From positions 48,742,406-48,806,405 of the forward strand of contig NC_083603.1 in assembly GCF_029168945.1 (NCBI RefSeq): a stretch of DNA of 64,000 nucleotides, given 5' to 3'. Source of the DNA: Cannabis sativa. Taxonomy: Eukaryota; Streptophyta; Magnoliopsida; Rosales; Cannabaceae. The notes under the pieces are model-generated. The model ran no database searches. It was not told where the DNA came from and saw nothing but the letters and a program-made list of their open reading frames with translations. Position numbers and translations under genes: made by a program. Below are positions 46,781 through 57,274 of the stretch, in pieces; within the stretch, counting starts at the first letter, position 1; every line of letters begins with the position of its first letter.

Positions 46781-48273
46781 CTACTGAAGTTCCCATAGTT
46801 TGAAAGATCCAGCCACAAAGTCGTAGTATCCACCCCTAAGTGCTATCATTTTTTCTTGAATTCCCCTTCGAACAAATGGATAAAAATATAGATTTTTAAG
46901 GGAGATATTCACTGCTTCCTGCAATTCAATTAATTATTAACCAATAAAATATGTTAGATTAATTGCTATATTTATGTAACATCATTCATATAAATATATA
47001 TATATATATATATATATTTATTAAATTTAAGTATTATACCTCAGCACATATTTCGCATTGTTCCTCAAATGATAAACTTTTGTGTTCAGCTTTGACTTTA
47101 TCCTTAGCAGCTTGAGCGATGCTGACCCAATTATCAATGAAGTTGCTGCAAATTTAATGATGATCAACAAGTTAATTATATCATTATAATGATTAAGTAT
47201 ATACTAATAATTAATAAAAGAAATTATGTGTACATTCAAATTGATTAATTAGTAAAGAAAATAAGTTTGAAATTAATATTATTCTTACAAGGGACGTGAA
47301 CCATCTTCGGGGTGAGACATAAGCCTTTTGACGCCACCACAATGACTATGCCCAATCACCAAAATATTCTCTATTTTAAGTTCTTCTACGCATATTCAAT
47401 GATTGATCCAACTTCACAGCCTTTACCCTACAAAAATAATTAATTATATAATAACATCCATTATTAATTAGTGAATTAATTTAGAATTAATTAGATATTT
47501 TAAAATATATATTTTGATTAACTATTAATTAATTAATTTGTCAAAAGTCGGAATCAAATTGGCAATATTGCGAGCCATGAAAGCTTCTCCAGGTTGAAAA
47601 TTTAAGATATGCGAAGGACTCACTCGAGAATCAGAGCATGCAAACACCAAAAACTGTTATGCAATCAATTCAGATTAAGTAAATATACAGAGATAGATCA
47701 ACAAAAATAAATATGTACGTGTAACATCTGTGTTAATTATTAATTAAGGTTTGCATTCGTACCTTTGGATGTTGAGTTACGGCAAGTTCATCGAACAAAC
47801 GTGGATACTTGCTGCAAAATCATCCCATCGAAATAAGATAATTCATTAGGCAAGTGGTCTTTTTTTTCAAAAAATAAATGCATATATTTATATTATAAAT
47901 GTTAGTGATATTATATAAACATAAAAAAAAGTTATATATAATTTATTAACTCTTACTTATATTTGTTGGAAAGAAAGTGCTTAAATCCATGAGCAATTCT
48001 CTTAAGAGGATCAACAATGAGATCGTGCTCAGGTCGTACTTTGTCAAAGCTTTCATCCTCTTCACTCTCGCTCTCGCTTTCGACCTTCTCACTATTCAAT
48101 CAATTTTTTTAATAATTAGTTACTATAATGTAAATTAATTAATGTATAAATATATATATACATAATATCTAATCTAGCTATAGTAATTAATTAGGTACCT
48201 ACCTTATGATCACTAGATTCTTCTTGACGGCGCATTCATAGTTGGCCAATTGGGAATACTGTTCTTCGGCCAT
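46781..48273 (-). pseudogene. beta-carbonic anhydrase copy 2 (donor lost, 1-nt deletion)
   Basis: Exons on the minus strand: 48273-48203 (MAEEQYSQLANYECAVKKN), 48091-47957, 47811-47763, 47653-47537, 47427-47289, 47145-47040 and 46918-46781. The lengths 49, 117, 106 and 138 equal those of the intact copy. Exon 4 keeps [20 protein letters not shown], and exon 5/6 keeps VIGHSHCGG, so zinc ligands and the Asp/Arg pair remain. Two defects are visible. The bases after exon 4 are TT, not GT (47536-47535). In the fused exon 5/6 one G is missing after the EYA codons (about 47388), which brings TAG into frame. That exon is 139 nt, exactly exon 5 plus exon 6 of the intact gene minus one base, so the intron is cleanly absent. 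Exon 2 is Glu/Ser-rich (EKVESESESEEDES). Confidence 0.88.
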
Positions 48274-48653
48274 TGTTTTCAATCTGTTTGTATAAATCCT
48301 TTCTGCCAATTCAGGCAATTAAGCGTTTGTTATTATTACACATAGATTCAGATTCAGCTGAGTGTATATATGATATATATATATATATATTAATTACATA
48401 GACCCCTTTGTGTTATAGTTGCAGTACTAATAAATATATAACAATATAAATGAAGAAAAACAGCTAATTTATACCAGTGTATATATTAACTAACCCTTTT
48501 GAAGAATCGATAATATTTTCTTCCTCAAGTGTATGAGTCGAATAAGTAACTAGAATTAATATATATTTATGTATAGTTTGGAATTGCAGCTATACGAGAT
48601 TATAATATATAGCAGAGAAGATAATTAGAGATATATGTTTGGGGACTCATAAT

Positions 48654-48751
48654 CTCTTCTATTTATAAGCCAAACTTTCTTAATTGGATATAATGATGCA
48701 TAATAATTAACTGAATTAAATAATATGCATGGGTCATGACGCGTGCACGTG
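48654..48751 (-). promoter_or_regulatory. core promoter of the second carbonic anhydrase copy
   Basis: On the minus strand, TTGGCTTATAAATAGAAGAG (48673-48654) is identical to the sequence before the intact gene. A G-box CACGTG stands at 48746-48751. The distance from TATA to ATG is about 390 bp, with an acceptor-like AAACAG just before the ATG, so a leader intron is possible here too. Confidence 0.7.
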
Positions 48752-49255
48752 TTTTATTCTTGATAAATATACAATTACTATATATATATAGCATTGATGA
48801 GTGAAATATGCATATTAATTGTTGTTTATATGTTTCTCACATAAAGTTCAGTTTTTAACACATTGACCAGATCAGATTTCAACGTAAAAGTCATAAATAT
48901 ATTATATATTTGTTTTGGTGGACCATAAGAGTCAAGAATGGACTCCTTAGTACATATATATATACTTATAATATTTATATTTTATTGAATTTATGTTTTC
49001 GATGAAAAGCGTTGGCTGGCGTAGGTTCGTGGAAGAGTGTAAGCTGAGAAACATGTGTGTTAATTGTACCTATAACAGAGTAATATTGATATCTTTGTAT
49101 AGTATAGCACTAATGCTAAACTAAAGTATCTTATATACTTGTAAACCAATAACGTGCTCAAATTTAATATATACATTATACTCAAGTATTGTCACCATAT
49201 AAATTTTACTATATAAAATTACTTATTAATTTTAAAAGAATTTTAATATGTAATT
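48752..49255. other. AT-rich spacer
   Basis: Intergenic DNA between the promoter of the second carbonic anhydrase copy and the LINE. Nothing recognised. Confidence 0.5.
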
Positions 49256-49453
49256 ATCTAACTATTTAAATGCTTCACAATTATAAGAAGATTATTAACT
49301 TTCAAATGAAAAGTATCTCATCAATTCTTTTACCCCATTTTTTTTTAATGCAGTCAAAATTAATATCTTAATACAATAATTAGTCTTGTCGTATGACATG
49401 TCGGTAAAAGTTCTCTCAAGTGTTTAAGGTTGTTTTGTTGTCTCTTGATTCTC

Positions 49454-50627
49454 ATGGCTTCTAGTGGTCAACACACTTTTGATTTGAATGAGCAATATAC
49501 TCAGATAAGTTTGGATGATGAGGAGGAAGGAGTCTTGAATGGGGGGGGATGATGAAGTTGAAGAAGTTTTATTTGATGATCGGTGGTGCTTGGTTAGGAA
49601 GTTTCTTACGGGAAGGCCGATGGATTTTGATGCGATGAGGCACTTGATGGCCTCGCTTTGGCAACCAAGTAAGGGTGTTTTCATCAAAGAATTGGATCCG
49701 AATAGATACCTCTTCCAATTCTTTCATGAACTGGATGTCCAAACTGTTATAGATGGCAACCCTTGGACATTTAATCGATGTCCTCTTGTGTTTCATAGAC
49801 TGAAGAAAGGAGAAGACCCTAAGGTAGTGCCACTACACAAGATCGACTTATGGGTTCAGATTCATGATCTGAAATCTGGTTTCATATTGGAGAGGGTAGT
49901 TCGGAGTGCTGGCGGCTGTATTGGTACGTTTATTAAATCTGATCCGAAGAATTTTAATGGTATTTGGCGAGAATATTTACGTGTTCGTACGACGGTTGAT
50001 ATTGCTAAACCTCTAAAGAGAAGGATGAAACTTTGTAAGGAGAATGGAGAGTGGATTTGGGCAAACTTTAAATACGAACACCTCCCTACTTTTTGTTTTG
50101 TTTGTGGAATTATTGGACATTTGGAACGTTCTTGTCCGAAACGATTTGAACAGCCTGTTGAGCAGTTGGTAAAGCCGTATGGTGCTGCTATGCGTGCGGA
50201 TATGAGGAGGAAAAATTATCGTGTTGGTTCTCAATGGCTTCAGACTGATCTAGATGGCGGAGTGGTGGCTGGTGGTAGCGCCGGTCGTTCGTTTGGTGCT
50301 GGTACTGAAGTAAATGCTTCCCCAAAAATCATGGATGTTGATTGTGTTGACCATGGTGGTGATCATGATCCCATGAAATTAGGAAGGCAAAAAAAGAAAG
50401 AAATATTTATGGAAAGTGTGAAGGCATTTCGACAGCCTGGTGGGGATGGAGATGCTCAATCATTGGCATCTGATGAGGACATTAATGATGAGGAAGATTT
50501 GGTGGTGTTGCTGGACAGTAAGAGAAGACGTACTGGGAGGGCTGGTGTCGTGCATGGTGAGGAGGCAGCTTTGGCTAAGGGGTTAAGTGGAGTTGATGGG
50601 CTTGTTGGGTCAAAAAACGAATCATAG
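49454..50627 (+). pseudogene. LINE ORF1 (nucleic-acid-binding protein), frameshifted
   Basis: The native ATG is probably 49454 (MASSGQHTFDLNEQYTQISL). A run of eight G at about 49542-49549 puts this frame into TGA. Seven G would join it to the long frame that runs to 50627, so the defect is one extra G in a homopolymer. The protein has a DUF4283-like N-terminal domain (WCLVRKFLTGRPMDFDAMRH; DPNRYLFQFFHELDVQTVID) and a CCHC knuckle CFVCGIIGHLERSC (50094-50135). A Gly- and acid-rich tail follows. It binds LINE RNA in the ribonucleoprotein. The ORF2 start is 32 bp downstream of the stop. Confidence 0.88.
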
Positions 50628-50659
50628 GTGGGCCTTGGTATGCAGGCCCACCCATCATC

Positions 50660-53600
50660 ATGAGTATTATCTCTTGGAATTGCCATGGGCTTGGGAACCC
50701 ATGGGCTCAACAATTCTTGAAGGACCTTGTGGTCCAAAAGAAGCCCAGTTTTTTATTTTTGTGTGAAACTCTTGCTAAGAAGGATTTGGTGGAGAAAATT
50801 CGTGTGGCAATTGGGTTTGAAGGTGTTCTGGCGGTCGATTGTCAAGGGAAGAGTGGTGGTGTTGCTCTTTTGTGGAAAGATGAGGAGGATGTCCAAGTGT
50901 TGGAGTATGGGGTGTCCTATATTGATGTAGTAATTTGTGGTTGTGATCAAGGTCATTGGCGGATGACGGGATTGTATGGTGAGCCAAATAGAAACTTGCG
51001 AAAAAGAACTTTGGATTTAATCCGGGAGCTGAAAAGTAAGTCTAGTTTGCCTTGGTGTATTATAGGTGATCTTAACAATGTTACTTCCCAAGATCATAAA
51101 AAAGGCGGTAATCCTTATCCGAGGTGGTTAGTAGAGGGCTTTAATGAAACTTTGGTGGACTATGGTCTACATGATCTTGAGTTGTATGGCTACCCGTATA
51201 CTTGGGAGCGTAGTCGTGGTAAGCCGGAGTGGGTGGAAGTTCGAATTGATCGTGCATTGGTGAACCAATCTTGGCTAGACTTCTTTCCTTTAGCCAAACT
51301 TTTTAACTTAGAGGTGTCTACTTCGGATCATACTCCCTTAAACTTGGTGTTGGTTAATGAAGTGGTGGTCGCTAGGAATCAAGTGTTTCGCTTTGAAAAC
51401 ACTTGGTTGAAAGAACCTTTGTTTTTTGAGATTGTAAAGAGTTGTTGGAGGAATGACGAACCGAGTGGAATTATGGCTAAGGTCAAGAACTGTGGTGAGG
51501 TACTTTGGCGTTGGGGAAAGGATTACTCAGGGAACTTTCCCAAAAGAATTAAAGATTATAAGTTGGAGGTGCAACGATGGAAGCGGGGCCGTGATGATGT
51601 GTCCATAGAGAACTATAAAAATGCTTCAGCCAACTTTAATAAAGTGCTACTGCAGCGTGAGATATTTTGGAAGCAAAGAAGCAAGAAACTTTGGTTGCAT
51701 GAAGGGGATAGTAACTCTAAATATTTTCATGGTTCGGCTACCTCTAGAAGACGCAGAAATTCGATACCAAAGCTGAAAGATGCAGATGGCATTTGGGTTG
51801 ATTGGAATGGAAGGCTTCCTTCGGTCATGGTGGATTATTTTTCTGCATTGTTAACTGCTACAGCCGTGAATGATAATGATGTTCTCCAATGTGTTCCTTC
51901 GGCTGTCACAAGTGAACACAACAACCGGTTGTTGGAACCGGTTACAGGTGATGAGGTTCATCCGGATAAATCTCCGGGACCTAATGGAATGACCCCGGGA
52001 TTTTATCAAAAATGTTGGAGCACTGTAGGTAATGATATTATCACTCTTGTTAAGAATTTTTTTGTCATTGGTTCTTTTCCAAGAGAGTTAAGTCATACTA
52101 ATATTGTGCTTATTCCTAAGAAAAAACATCCGGAGTCTATGACAGATTTACGTCCTATATCTTTATGTAATGTGCTTTATAAGATTATTTCTAAGGTGTT
52201 GGCAAATCGGTTTAAAGATGTTTTGCCCGTGGTGATCTCAAATCATCAAAGTGCTTTTCTCCCGGGCCGATTAATATCGGATAATATTATGGTTGCCTTT
52301 GAGATTATGCACTATCTGAAAAGGAAGAGAGTTGGGAAGGAGGGTTTTATGGCTATCAAGCTTGACATGAGTAAAGCATATGACAGAGTTGAGTGGAACT
52401 TTATTGAGAATATGTTGATTTGAATGGGCTTTCACCGCCATTGGGTTCACTTGATTATGTCCTGTGTAATTTCAGTTTCCTATAATATTACTCATGGAGG
52501 TCATTCTATGGGGCCTATTAATCCTACCAGAGGGTTGAGACAAGGAGATCCATTATCGCCTTATTTGTTCTTGATTTGTGGGGAGGGTCTCTCGTTGTTG
52601 TTGAAGTACTATGAGCGGCAACATTGGTTGACTGGTTGTCGAGCGGCTCGGGGTGCTCGTGTGGTGTCTCATATGCTATTTGCAGATGATAGCTACGTGT
52701 TTTGTAAGGCCAATGAGAATGAAGCTCAGAATGTGCTGCGACTTTTGCATAGATATGAGCTAGCTTCGGGATAGTAGGTAAATTTTGCTAAATCTTCTAT
52801 TTTCTTTAGCAAAAATATTACTTCGGCTATGCGGGATCGATTATGTAGTCTTATGCGTTTAAATGCGGCTTCAGATGATAGTTTCTACTTAGGTCTTCCA
52901 TGCATCATGGGGAAAAATAAAAATGCCATTCTTGGCTTTTTGAAGGAAAAGATGAAGAAGAAGATCTTCAGTTGGGAGACTAAGTTTTTATCAAAAGCGG
53001 GCAAAGAAGTTTTGATTAAGTCAGTAGCTCAAGCCTTACCAAGTTATGCAATGAGTGTCTTTCTCTTGACCCAAGAAATTTGTTCGAGCCTTGAATGAAT
53101 GATGGCAAAGTTTTGGTGGAAATCCCAATCGAGTTCTTCTAGTAGGGGAGTGAGTTTGGTTAGTTGGAAGAAGTTTTGTCAACATAAAGATGTTGGTGGT
53201 CTTGGCTTTCGTGATCTTTGTGATTACAACCTCTTTTTTGGGCAAACAAGGTTGGCGTTTGCTTACTATGGAGGACACACTTGTGGCAAGGATTTATAAA
53301 GCACGGTATTTCCCTCATGGTTCTTTTCTTAATGCTGAACTAGGAGAAAACCCAAGTTTCATTTGGAGAAGTATTTGGGCGGCTCAAGATCTTGTAAAGC
53401 AAGGTGCTAGAAGAGCTATTTCTAATGAAACTGCGGTTAGTATTTTACATGATCCTTGGTTACCCAATGATTCTAATCCCTTTGTTTTGTCCACTAATCC
53501 GGGCCTAGTTGATCAATATGTGTCTAGTTTGATGATAACTGGGGAGCGGTCTTGGGATGTTGAACTTCTTAATGATATGTTTGAAGAGCGTGATATCAAC

Positions 53601-54660
53601 TTAATTAGAAGTATTCAACTTAGTCACTCACGGGCTATAGATGGTTGGTATTGGAGTATGGAATCTTCGGGTATTTACTCAGTCAAAAGTTCTTATAAGT
53701 TTCTCCAATCATCGAGAGGAAATTGGTTGTTCATGCAAGACGACAACTTTTGGAAGAAACTTTGGAAGCTGCCCGTTCCCTCTAAAGTTCACCACTTTCT
53801 TTGGAAGGCTTGCTCTGGTTGCCTCCCAACAAAGGTACAACTTCAATCAAAACATGTTAATGTTGATCTTTTATGTCCTTTGTGTAATATGCATGTGGAG
53901 ACAATTTTTCATGTCTAGGTGGACTGCTCTTTCTCACGCTCCTGCTGGGCATTATCGGCCATAAACCAGTCGGATGCTGGTGTTCATGCCGAATTCTGTG
54001 ATTGGTTTTTTGGTATCCTTGCTACCGGCAGTGAGGTTGTGGCGAGTGAAGCTGCTATGTTGTGTTGGAGTATTTGGAATACTCGTAATGAAGTGCAATG
54101 GCAAAATAAAAACCGAATTGCTTTGGAAGTGGTAAGATCGGCTAGACATGTCCTTGGCCAATGGAAAATTACAAAGTTTGAGTCTCCTAATGCTTTGTTT
54201 GCTACGGGGGACACTACAAACAGTAATTGTTTGCGTAAACCTGATGTTTTTACGGTCAAGGTGAATGTTGATGGTGCGACTTTTGAAGCTCACCAAAAGT
54301 TTGGTTTTGGTTGTGTTGCTCGTGATAGTCATGGCAAGCTTATTGAAGCTATTTCTGGGAGTAGATGGGGTTGTGTGTCTGCAGAGATAGCTGAGGTAAT
54401 TGGTATTAAGGAGGCGATTAGTTGGATAAAGCGCAAAGGGTGGGGTGCGGTGGTTATTGAGTCTGATGCTTTGGTTGTGGTTCAAGCGATTAATAGCTCA
54501 GCTCATATGCCATCCCAATTTGGTTTGTTAGTTGAGGACTTTCGTACTATTTTATCTAGTTTAAATAATGTCCTTGCTCTTTTGTCAATCGATCTGCAAA
54601 TAAGGATGCCCATTGTGTTGCTAGGGCTCTTATTTATCGTCAGGTTATACGTTTAATGAG
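50660..54660 (+). pseudogene. LINE ORF2 (endonuclease, reverse transcriptase, RNase H), broken
   Basis: The frame from 50660 opens with the APE-type endonuclease (MSIISWNCHGLG, LFLCET, IIGDLNN, STSDHTPL). The reverse transcriptase begins near 51960 (DKSPGPNGMTPGFYQKCW), then LRPISLCNVLYKIISKVLAN, DMSKAYDRVEW, GLRQGDPLSPYLFLICGEGL and the catalytic LFADDS (about 52680). Next come zf-RVT (HHFLWKACSGCLPTK, CPLCNMHVETIFHV) and RNase H with NVDGATFE and IESDAL (54260-54480). Lesions: in-frame TGA at 52421, TAG at 52772, TGA at 53096, a shift near 53240, TAG at 53916 and a shift near 54575. It could not make a full protein as it stands. Confidence 0.92.
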
Positions 54661-54761
54661 TTGAATGCTCCTTCTTTCTTGTGTGACATTGTTCAGGTCG
54701 AGGCCTGATTTTTTTAATGAAATTCTTGATTCAAAAAAAAAAAAAATCTAACTATTTAAAT

Positions 54762-54908
54762 TACTTAATTCATTTTACCAAAAATAATATATTTAATTCA
54801 ACATTTAATAAACACTTTTTGGTTTTGGAGTAAAGCTAACTGTTGCTCGCCATCGACTTTTTTGGTTTTCGAAGCCTCTTCCTTGAATCTCTTTATGAAG
54901 TTCTTGAG
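54762..54908. other. short spacer between LINE and gypsy LTR
   Basis: About 150 bp without recognisable features. Confidence 0.5.
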
Positions 54909-55417
54909 TGTAACACCCTAACTAGCGTAGGCGTATTACGTGATTTTATAAACATACTGTGCAGCTCGTTGCTAATCAACGAGGTTTATGGAAATCGTGA
55001 TTAAATAAAATTTTTACTTTTTAATTAAACTTATAAAATACTTTATACAAAATACTCGGGATCCCGATTACAAAATACTTTACAAAAGTTTACTGTCTAA
55101 TAAAAATACTTGTCGCCTAGCGACTAATTACAAAAGCACTGTTGTCCCGAGGATCGTACGCTCCAGGCCTAACCGCCCCGACATGTACAATCTTCATCGG
55201 TTCGTCCTCACAGTTCCTCAGCCTTGGCCTTGCCCTTACCTACACATAAACATAACACTGTGAGTCGACAGACTTAGTAAGAAAAGCATAGATCATAAAC
55301 ACACATAATCCCAGGTTATGATCAAACGCCCATACCCCTGACCATAACCCTAACTGCCGTGTCCCACACGATACTGAGTCCCGAACGTTCGTACGACGGT
55401 ACTATTGACCCAGTAAC

Positions 55418-55735
55418 AGCCTATACTCGGTACACTGGTCATACTCCAGCTGCTAGTCATACTCTAGCCTTACCGATGTGTTACAGTATCAGCCTATACT
55501 CGATTCACTGGTCATACTCCAGCTGCTAGTCATACTCTAGCCTAACCGATGTGATACGGTCAAATAGTACAGTACCACCAACCCTAGTATCAGCCTATAC
55601 TCGGTTCACTGGTCATACTCCAGCTGCTAGTCATACTCTAGCCTAACCAATGTGATACAGTGTAAGCCTATACTCGGTACACTGGTCATACTCCAGCTGC
55701 TAGTCATACTCTAGCTTGTACCGATGTGACACAGT
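55418..55735 (-). repeat. fourfold tandem repeat inside the LTR
   Basis: CCTATACTCGGTACACTGG and the following CATACTCCAGCTGCTAGTCA recur at about 55424, 55488, 55586 and 55663. The spacing of 65-98 bp is uneven because of insertions between the cores. Confidence 0.9.
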
Positions 55736-56057
55736 CGGATGGTACGAAGCCACATACATATATAATCTAATCTATCAGGCTTCCTAACATGCACGCTAAA
55801 CATGTAATACATATGCATACTTTATACTAATCGTACCTCAATTCCGAATTCAGGTGTGCCGGTCAACCTGAGTGGAACGAACTGCACGGCGGTTTACAGG
55901 CTCCTAGACCATAACAATCACAACACTGATAAGTGATACGCTAAATCACTTCCCGGGGACTTAAACTAGAAACTAAAAGTTTCCCTATCGATAAAAAGCA
56001 TGGCAATACCCCAAATAACATAAAAACGAGAAAAACTAGGGTTCCTAAAAATCCCCC

Positions 56058-56152
56058 AACCGGTAGACCAGTTCTGCAACCGGAATTCCGGTTCTGGGAA
56101 TTCCTGAACCCTCATCCGGAATTCCGGTTGCACATCCGGAATTCTGCTGGTT
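56058..56152. repeat. palindrome cluster GGAATTCC in the LTR
   Basis: ACCGGAATTCCGGTT (56079-56093), CCGGAATTCCGG (56116-56127) and a damaged third copy at 56136-56147. ACCGGT-like bases precede them at 56059. Confidence 0.9.
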
Positions 56153-57274
56153 CCTCGCAGGAATCAACCAAAAATTCATAACTCATTCCAAACAACCCCA
56201 ACTCATACCAAACCTTCCAGACCTGCTATTTAGACCCTAAGGAACATTTCTAAAGCATCAAAACCGAGCTTCATGCATACAATCAAAAATCACCATTAAA
56301 GCATCAAGCTTTGAGTTCAAAACTCAAACTTGGTTAAATATCAATAACATGCATTCAAACCAACTCAAATCTTCCTAAATATGCATATAATAACCCCAGA
56401 AAACAAACTCAAGCACCATTAACAAACATAGCAACTACTTCACATTTCCTCTTGAAAACCATAGCTTTTGAACTAAAATTCACAACTTTAAACAACACCA
56501 CTAACATGCATCACAAGCAGCTCTAATCTACTCAAATAATCAAGAATAAACTTCTGCAAACATCATCAAAAATTAACAGCAACAACACAACCAAATCAAG
56601 CATGCAAATCTTCATTTTCTTCCAAAAATTCCAAGAAACTTAAAAGAGAGCTATAGAAATCATACCAACAACTTGAGATCACTAAATCTTGCTAAAATTA
56701 GCTTGAAATTCCAGAGAAAAGTCAAGAATCCTTGCTGCTCAAGGAGGCCGAAAATAGAGAGAGAGAGAGTTTGAGAGAAAAAGATTTATATTTTAACTTT
56801 GATTTTTCTCACTTTTGAAACTTTGAATAAAAATGAAATAAACTTAATTTCTTATTATTTCTGCCAAAACAAATGCCACATAGTCACATAATCAAATCAC
56901 AATAAGTCCACAAAAGGACAAATTAACCATGGGGGCAAAATGACCATTTTGCCCCTCCACACTAAAATAACATACAAGGGTACTAAAGGGTATTTTGGGA
57001 AATTCTAAATTCCCGACCACTCCCGATATTCCCAATGTCTAAATAACCGTCCCACAATACTAACATACTAAGTTGTGATTTTACTGAGCCAAACACCGAG
57101 TTCCATGTTGCCTGGCACCGAAAATGAAAAATTATGAAATTCACTATATGACATAAAATGCATTTCAGAATTCAATAATAACAATATAAATAATTATTCA
57201 AATATCTATAAATAATTTTCATAATTAATCATAATTAACTGCTAATTTCTAAATTAAACTAAGCGCTCTTTACA

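Larger units (their letters stand above)
49272..54745 (+). mobile_element. nearly full-length L1-type LINE
   Basis: Bounded by a perfect 16-bp direct repeat ATCTAACTATTTAAAT (49256-49271 and 54746-54761), the target duplication of target-primed reverse transcription, and ending in poly(A) at about 54733-54745. It has a leader, an ORF1 with zinc knuckle and an ORF2 with endonuclease, reverse transcriptase, zf-RVT and RNase H. Coding frames are long with few lesions, so the insertion is young by the standards of this window. Confidence 0.93.
54909..57274 (-). repeat. 3' LTR of a gypsy chromovirus-like element (copy 3)
   Basis: TGTAACACCCTAAC at the left and CTCTTTACA at the right, next to ACTATTCCCCCC (a polypurine tract on the minus strand). 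It contains a fourfold repeat (55418-55735) and a cluster of GGAATTCC palindromes (56058-56152). It is the least decayed of the three LTRs of this family in the window. Confidence 0.88.

Noticed and set aside
47457..47537. Rescue of the second carbonic anhydrase by another donor near exon 4
   Set aside because: The next GT downstream is preceded by an in-frame stop (LIN then TAA/TAG region), and no upstream GT keeps both the motif and the frame.
49539..49547. ATG at 49539 as the true start of LINE ORF1
   Set aside because: The upstream frame from 49454 has a good start and reads into this one if one G of the G8 run is ignored, so 49539 is probably only the first ATG after a frameshift.
50753..54485. 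Minus-strand open frames opposite the LINE ORFs (up to 177 codons)
   Set aside because: They are mirrors of the real plus-strand LINE coding sequence, rich in His, Thr and Asn, with no family motif.
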